Shown here one piece after another: positions 59,172 through 64,000 of a stretch of DNA of 64,000 nucleotides. Origin of the DNA: Candidatus Poribacteria bacterium (GTDB lineage: Bacteria; Poribacteria; WGA-4E; WGA-3G); NCBI GenBank assembly GCA_026702755.1, contig JAPPBX010000080.1, positions 26,969-90,968 of the forward strand, in the 5' to 3' direction. Made by a program: the position numbers and the translations under genes. The notes under the pieces are model-generated. The model was given only the letters and a program-made list of their open reading frames with translations. It made no database searches and was not told the DNA's origin. The number at the start of each line of letters is the position of its first letter. Within the stretch, counting starts at the first letter, position 1.

Positions 59172-61436
59172 ATGAAGTCTTTTTTTTCTCTACTAATGGT
59201 TTTTTGGGTTCCCGCGATTGCCTTTTCCCAGACAGGCACAATTGAGGGCACTGTCTATAATAGTGTGACGAAGGCACCATTAGTAGGCACAGAAGTTCTC
59301 ATCCTCGAAATCGATGCACGTCAGAAAACGGATGAAAATGGAAAGTTCGTTTTCAGTGCCATTCCGGCAGGAAATTATATCTTAATTACCACAATACCTG
59401 ATACCGAATTGCAGCAACGCACCTCAATTGTCGTTGCGGCTGGGGAAACCCTGAAGCCTGATATCTATATGGAAACAGCGCAGTATCGGCTTGAAGAGGT
59501 TGAGGTAATTGACGAGCGTGCTCCCAAAACTGTCAGCAAAAAGAGCCTGCAAGCGGAGGAAATTACGCGCTTGCCCGGCACAGGTGGTGATGTACTTCGC
59601 GCCCTTCCAGCAATCCCCGGTATCGGCGTAGCAAACGATTTCAGCGGGGCACTCTATATTCGCGGGGGCTCCGATGAGGACAATCTCTATTACTTCGACC
59701 GAGTGCCGGTCGGTTACCCCTACCACTTCGGCGGGCTTGTCTCGTCCTTAAGCTCCGAAATTATCGATCGAATTGATGTCTATGCAGGCGGTTATGGTGT
59801 CGAATATGGCGTGGACTCTCAAGCCGTAATCGACATCTATTCACAAGATAGTAGCCCAGCGGATTTGCGTGGGAAGTTTAATCTCAATCTTCTGTATTCG
59901 GAGGGTCTGTTTCAAGGGAAGATCGGCGAAAAGGGGTTCTGGTATGCAGCAGGACGCAGGAGTTATATTGACCTCTTCGTCGGATCCTTGTCGTTTGATA
60001 CTGGCGCGATCACTGCGTTCCCACGTTTCTGGGATTATCAGCTGAAGGCCGGCTACGATCTCAACGAAAAACATCAGTTTTTTTTCAATCTCTTTGCCTC
60101 TGGGGACCGGTTTTCCCTGAAGTTAGATGGTGAAAATGTGGACGAGGATTTTAGAGGTAATAGCAGTTTTGAAAGCGGTTTTGAAGGCGGAGGCATCCAT
60201 CTCCGTTCCTTTCTGACAGAACGGCTCACCTCCTATCTATCCCTAACCCGGTCAAAGTTTCTATTTGATGTCAATTTCGGTCCAGCATTTGAGCTTGAAA
60301 TTGATGCACCCAGCTATGTGCTTCGCGAGGATCTTACTTATGAGTTAAACCCAAAACATCGACTGGAATCTGGGTTAATCCTCGGACTTGAACCCGGACA
60401 GGTTAATGGCACTTTTGCTCGCATACCTGATGAGGGTGAGGTTGAATATGACATCCGGCTTGAGGAAAAAGTAGCCGTAGACGAATATGTGCGCGGGCAA
60501 CGTATCGAAGGTTACCTGCAAGACAGATACGCACTGCTGCCCTTTTTATCTGTGGTATTTGGACTCCGTTTTGATTATTTTAATCGCACTGATGAACTCT
60601 CTATCCAACCGCGTGGCAGCCTGCTCATAGAACTCCCCAATAGTTCCGAACTCCAATTTGCTTATGGCATTTACAACCAGACTCCCCTACCCGCCTTGCT
60701 CTCTTCGAGTGTTGGTAATCCCGCCTTAAAGTCAAGTCGCGCAAGCCACTATATCCTGGAACTCAAACGGCCGCTTTCACAAGATACAGAAATAAAAATG
60801 GCAGCCTATTATAAAGACCTCACAGGCTTGGTAACGGCTGACGAAGAAGCCACTTATCTCAATCAAGGCGTTGGCTATGCACAAGGCACCGAGATTTTCC
60901 TACGCCACCAGAGTGGGGATAAACTTTTCGGTTGGATTTCTTACGCGTATGCGCTGTCTAAACGTCGAGACCGGACTGGCGAACCGTATCGTTTTTACTC
61001 ATTCGATCAGACGCACGTTGCTACGCTCGCTGCCAGTTATAACCTTACGCCGACTTGGGAGATAGGTGCGAAGTGGCAGTATCGCACCGGAAATCCATAT
61101 ACACCTGTTGAAGACGCAACTCAAATCAAGGATCCGAGAAATGGAAAACCTATCTATAGCCCTGTTTATGCCGAAACTAACTCTGGCAGATTGCCTCCTT
61201 ATCATAGATTGGACCTACGTGTCAGTAAAACTTTCCAATTTGGAGGGTGGAAGTTAGGGGCTTTCATCGAACTTCTAAATGCCTACAACCGAAAAAATTT
61301 GTTGGATTTCAGATATAGTTATAGCATAGACGATACAGAACTCGGAAATAGTGATCAATTGCCTATTATTGTAGAACGCGAAGATGTTAACCAATTGCCT
61401 ATCCTTCCTTATCTCGGAATCACGGCGGAATTTTAA
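59172..61436 (+). CDS. TonB-dependent receptor-like outer-membrane protein with N-terminal regulatory domain
   Basis: I take ATG 59172 (MKSFFSLLMVFWVPAIAFSQ, a clear signal peptide), with AGGAG 12 bases upstream; TTG 59160 is too close to it. The 754-residue protein has a carboxypeptidase-regulatory-like domain (about 25-105: IEGTVYNSVTKAPLVGTEVL), a plug-like domain (about 110-230: DVLRALPAIPGIGVANDFSG, LYIRGGSDEDNLYYFD) and a beta-barrel ending in a C-terminal Phe. It should sit in the outer membrane and import a ligand. A shorter paralogue follows 24 bp downstream. Confidence 0.9.
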   Translation: MKSFFSLLMVFWVPAIAFSQTGTIEGTVYNSVTKAPLVGTEVLILEIDARQKTDENGKFVFSAIPAGNYILITTIPDTELQQRTSIVVAAGETLKPDIYMETAQYRLEEVEVIDERAPKTVSKKSLQAEEITRLPGTGGDVLRALPAIPGIGVANDFSGALYIRGGSDEDNLYYFDRVPVGYPYHFGGLVSSLSSEIIDRIDVYAGGYGVEYGVDSQAVIDIYSQDSSPADLRGKFNLNLLYSEGLFQGKIGEKGFWYAAGRRSYIDLFVGSLSFDTGAITAFPRFWDYQLKAGYDLNEKHQFFFNLFASGDRFSLKLDGENVDEDFRGNSSFESGFEGGGIHLRSFLTERLTSYLSLTRSKFLFDVNFGPAFELEIDAPSYVLREDLTYELNPKHRLESGLILGLEPGQVNGTFARIPDEGEVEYDIRLEEKVAVDEYVRGQRIEGYLQDRYALLPFLSVVFGLRFDYFNRTDELSIQPRGSLLIELPNSSELQFAYGIYNQTPLPALLSSSVGNPALKSSRASHYILELKRPLSQDTEIKMAAYYKDLTGLVTADEEATYLNQGVGYAQGTEIFLRHQSGDKLFGWISYAYALSKRRDRTGEPYRFYSFDQTHVATLAASYNLTPTWEIGAKWQYRTGNPYTPVEDATQIKDPRNGKPIYSPVYAETNSGRLPPYHRLDLRVSKTFQFGGWKLGAFIELLNAYNRKNLLDFRYSYSIDDTELGNSDQLPIIVEREDVNQLPILPYLGITAEF

Positions 61437-61460
61437 TCGATTTTTCAAGGAGATGGGACC

Positions 61461-63728
61461 CTGAAACAGATATTGATCCCCATAATTTTTATAGCGTTAA
61501 TGCCGCTTGGTACCTTCGCGCAAACGGATGATGCTCCTCAATCCGACCCAGTAGAGGCAGCGGCATCTGATGATGTTCATAAGTTGGAAGAGATAAAGGT
61601 CGAAGCAAAGCGATTAGATAAAACAACACGGCGGACGCTGGATGGCGCGATGCTTCGGCGAGCTACAGGCGGTGCCGGTGATCCATTCCGGGCAATAGCC
61701 CGACTTCCGAGTGTCGGCACAGTTAACGATTTCTTTGGTGTGCTTTCGGTGCGTGGCGGTGCCCCCGGAGATAATCTTTACTACTTCGATCGACTGCCGT
61801 TAGGGTATCCCTATCACCTGCTCGGTATTGTCTCAGTGGTGAGTCCAGAGGTTATTGGAAACATTGATGTCCATCCCGGTGGGTTTGGTGCGCAGTTTGG
61901 TGCCGACTCGCAGGCAGTTATTGATATTCATTCCCGTCCAAAAAATGCGAAGTTTTTGGGGCAGTTTGATGAAACGTTAAAACCCGGTTTTTTTAGGTGG
62001 TTGAGATCCATGACACAGTTTTTGGTGCAAAGGTTTGATGGGACACTAAAACCCACTTTTATCTATCATGAAGCCTTCCTCAGCGGATCTTTTTCTTTTC
62101 GAGGTGCACCTTCAAAGGACTCATCTGACAACAAAACTAACCAAAAAACGGCGCGGACTGACCAAGAATATTTGGAAAATAGATTATCGGCTGGACAAGG
62201 TTATTGGTACGCTTTCGGCAGACGCAGCTCCTTGGAGCCGTTTTTTGAACTGGCTTCAAGATTAGTGGACCTTGAAGATTTGGTGCGAGAGGTGCCGAAT
62301 TTTTGGAGTTACCAACTAAAAGGTGTTTATAAATTCAACGATACGCATGGAGTCGTGCTTAACGCAGTTACCGCGTATGATGCCTCTAAATTATACTTAG
62401 GATCAAAGGAGGTTCACGACAGTGATCTCCAAGGTACCTGGAACTCAGAAAATCCTTTTGACGTCCAAGGGATTCATTTTTATTCTCAGTTGTTGCCACG
62501 ATTCAGGTCTATTCTATCGTTGACCCGTTCATTTACTGAAAATGAACTCGCTTTCGGTAAAGGATACTACTACCGGACAGCGGCTTCTGTTTACGCGCTC
62601 CGAAATGATTTTACTTACACAACCGCTTCAGAAAATACCGATGTAGAATTCGGTTACTTGCTTTCAAGTACGCCTTCAACAGTCACAAGTCATGGTGCTC
62701 GGCGCCCCGAAGAAGGGGATGCGGATTATGAATTCCGAATCCGACACAACTTCAAAACCGTCAATGTTACGGAGACGCGAAACCTTCATCGTTTGGAGGG
62801 ATATCTTCAAGCCAGCCAGAACTTATTCTCTCCTAACGTTTTGGGCACTTTCGGAATGCGGGCGAGTTACTTTAATCTCACGGACAACCTATCCCTCCAA
62901 CCACGCGGGCAATTTCGTTTTATCCTTCCTTGGGAAGCATCTCTATACTTTAGTTATGGTCGCTATGCACAAAATCCACGATTAGATCAGTTTGTACTTG
63001 GCGTAACGCCAAACTCGTCTCTTGAACAGAGTCTCGCAACGCATTACGTCCTTGAATTGAGACAAACGCTACCATTCGGCATGAACATGAATATAGCTGG
63101 TTATTACAAAACGCTCGAAGATCTCGTCACCTATAATAAAAGTGAGAGGCAGTACCAGAACGGTCAGGCTGGATTTGTGCGTGGACTTGAGGTTTCTTTA
63201 GGCTATAAAATTCCCGAAGTCTTTGATGGATGGTTGGCGTATGCTTACACTATTTCCAAACGCCAGGATATTTCTGAAAGATTTCATCGATATTATACCT
63301 ACACCAGTCCACATGTGCTGACTGCCGCAGCGAGTTACAGTGCCCCGCAGAGATACCTCCTCTCAATTCCGCTTATTGACGCGTTCGATATAAGTGCGAA
63401 ATGGCAATACCAAAGTGGTGTTCTCTACGCGACTTTGGTAGGTCGGACCCTCTATACGAATCCCCGAACGAAGGAGAAAAAGTGGCGACCAGATTACGGG
63501 GAATGGAAACGCACCGCACCCTATCACCGGTTGGACTTGAGTCTCCACTTTCAATTGTTCGGCGATTTAGAGGGCAGCGGTTGGGAATTAGGGCTTGCGC
63601 TTGAGGTGTGGAACGTCTACAACCGGAACAATATACTTGAAGTTCGCTACAGTCCGAATTTTACAAAAGAAGAGCCTATTTCACAATTGCCGATTATTCC
63701 ATTTGTAGCGATAGTGTTGGAATTTTGA
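61461..63728 (+). CDS. TonB-dependent receptor-like outer-membrane protein, paralogue with probable CTG start
   Basis: The frame starts best at CTG 61461: AAGGAG lies eight bases upstream and the product (MKQILIPIIFIALMPLGTFA) is then a normal signal peptide with Lys at position 2. TTG 61473 would remove the charge. The protein (755 residues) lacks the regulatory domain of its neighbour but shares the plug (PFRAIARLPSVGTVNDFFGV, GDNLYYFDRLPLGYPYHL) and barrel, ending in Phe. An insertion of about 55 residues near 160-215 includes a tandem 23-residue duplication (FDETLKPGF, then FDGTLKPTF). The two receptors probably work on related ligands. Confidence 0.88.
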   Translation: MKQILIPIIFIALMPLGTFAQTDDAPQSDPVEAAASDDVHKLEEIKVEAKRLDKTTRRTLDGAMLRRATGGAGDPFRAIARLPSVGTVNDFFGVLSVRGGAPGDNLYYFDRLPLGYPYHLLGIVSVVSPEVIGNIDVHPGGFGAQFGADSQAVIDIHSRPKNAKFLGQFDETLKPGFFRWLRSMTQFLVQRFDGTLKPTFIYHEAFLSGSFSFRGAPSKDSSDNKTNQKTARTDQEYLENRLSAGQGYWYAFGRRSSLEPFFELASRLVDLEDLVREVPNFWSYQLKGVYKFNDTHGVVLNAVTAYDASKLYLGSKEVHDSDLQGTWNSENPFDVQGIHFYSQLLPRFRSILSLTRSFTENELAFGKGYYYRTAASVYALRNDFTYTTASENTDVEFGYLLSSTPSTVTSHGARRPEEGDADYEFRIRHNFKTVNVTETRNLHRLEGYLQASQNLFSPNVLGTFGMRASYFNLTDNLSLQPRGQFRFILPWEASLYFSYGRYAQNPRLDQFVLGVTPNSSLEQSLATHYVLELRQTLPFGMNMNIAGYYKTLEDLVTYNKSERQYQNGQAGFVRGLEVSLGYKIPEVFDGWLAYAYTISKRQDISERFHRYYTYTSPHVLTAAASYSAPQRYLLSIPLIDAFDISAKWQYQSGVLYATLVGRTLYTNPRTKEKKWRPDYGEWKRTAPYHRLDLSLHFQLFGDLEGSGWELGLALEVWNVYNRNNILEVRYSPNFTKEEPISQLPIIPFVAIVLEF

Positions 63729-64000
63729 TAATCCCTCGTTCAATTGAAATTTATATAGTCCCATTTGCCCTCCTTTTCGTCTTTATATTAATTAACCTTA
63801 GTTGACACCTTATGTTAAATAAACAAGAATTGCAGGGGTAGGACACCACAGAATACCAGATATTAGAAGAAATTTATTATATTTTCAATCAAAAACGGTG
63901 TATACCTGTCTAAAATCTTGTAAGTAGCAACTTAGGTTATTAATTGAGGGTGTTTCATAAATCATTAATATTCTATCGAAAGACAGTTTTAATGTGTGTG
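63729..64000. other. Intergenic region to the window edge
   Basis: AT-rich, with no convincing gene. A TTGACA at 63802 has no good partner -10 (AAGAAT at 17 bases). I see no repeat or hairpin of note. Confidence 0.4.

Overview
The window reads as a chromosomal segment of a free-living or host-associated heterotrophic bacterium of moderate GC content. The gene set is phytanoyl-CoA dioxygenase-like (PhyH) proteins, Gfo/Idh/MocA oxidoreductases, a sulfatase, a DUF1080 protein, a DUF6785-like membrane protein, an Uma2 nuclease and a very large TPR protein. From memory, this mix resembles Candidatus Poribacteria or a related Planctomycetes-like lineage. That placement is an inference from gene content; there is no rRNA gene here. 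An outer membrane (TonB-receptor-like proteins) and c-type cytochrome maturation indicate a Gram-negative cell with periplasmic redox chemistry. I found no tRNA, rRNA, CRISPR array, prophage or intact insertion sequence.

Layout. 1-8.3 kb (mostly minus strand): the N-terminal part of a PhyH protein, an enolase-superfamily enzyme, a DUF1854 protein paired with an unusual ABC exporter, a cupin, a short-chain dehydrogenase and an NhaC-type antiporter. 8.6-10.6 kb (plus): an ECF-like sigma factor followed by two His-rich exported proteins. 10.6-11.6 kb: mostly empty, with a decayed GspC-like fragment. 11.6-16.7 kb (plus): ribokinase-like kinase, 985-residue TPR protein, biotin ligase and DUF523. 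16.7-18.6 kb (minus): trpD-trpC. 18.8-26.9 kb: GNAT, DUF6785-like membrane protein, Rpn-type nuclease, PhyH, hexahaem cytochrome, DUF1080 protein, Gfo/Idh/MocA and DUF5069. 27-33 kb (minus): eno-ftsB, ccmAB and a two-subunit 2-oxoacid:ferredoxin oxidoreductase. 33.4-39.8 kb (minus): ccmE-ccmF-ccmH-ccmI-like, a regulatory-domain protein, two HEAT proteins and a PD-(D/E)XK-like protein. 40-44.5 kb (plus): a DapA-like aldolase with three Gfo/Idh/MocA enzymes, probably a sugar or sugar-acid catabolic block. 44.6-50.3 kb (plus): VWA membrane protein, Uma2, sulfatase and MoxR ATPase. 50.3-51.6 kb (minus): argG. 51.9-54.9 kb (plus): a 1007-residue protein that looks like a degenerate XPD/DinG-type helicase with a Cys cluster and a winged-helix tail. 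55-59 kb (plus): a promoter-led noncoding stretch with direct repeats, then a coupled propeller / lipoate-ligase-like / SUMF1-domain operon and a PhyH protein. 59.2-63.7 kb (plus): two tandem TonB-receptor-like paralogues.

The most interesting signals are: (1) a roughly 40-bp palindromic repeat in at least four good and two decayed copies, one of them translated in frame inside trpC, with a paired base change supporting a hairpin; (2) the 1007-residue degenerate helicase-like protein; (3) a probable RNA locus with 26-bp direct repeats behind a strong promoter just downstream of it; (4) the sigma factor plus His-rich protein pair; (5) a cytochrome c maturation set whose CcmE has the Cys-type haem site.
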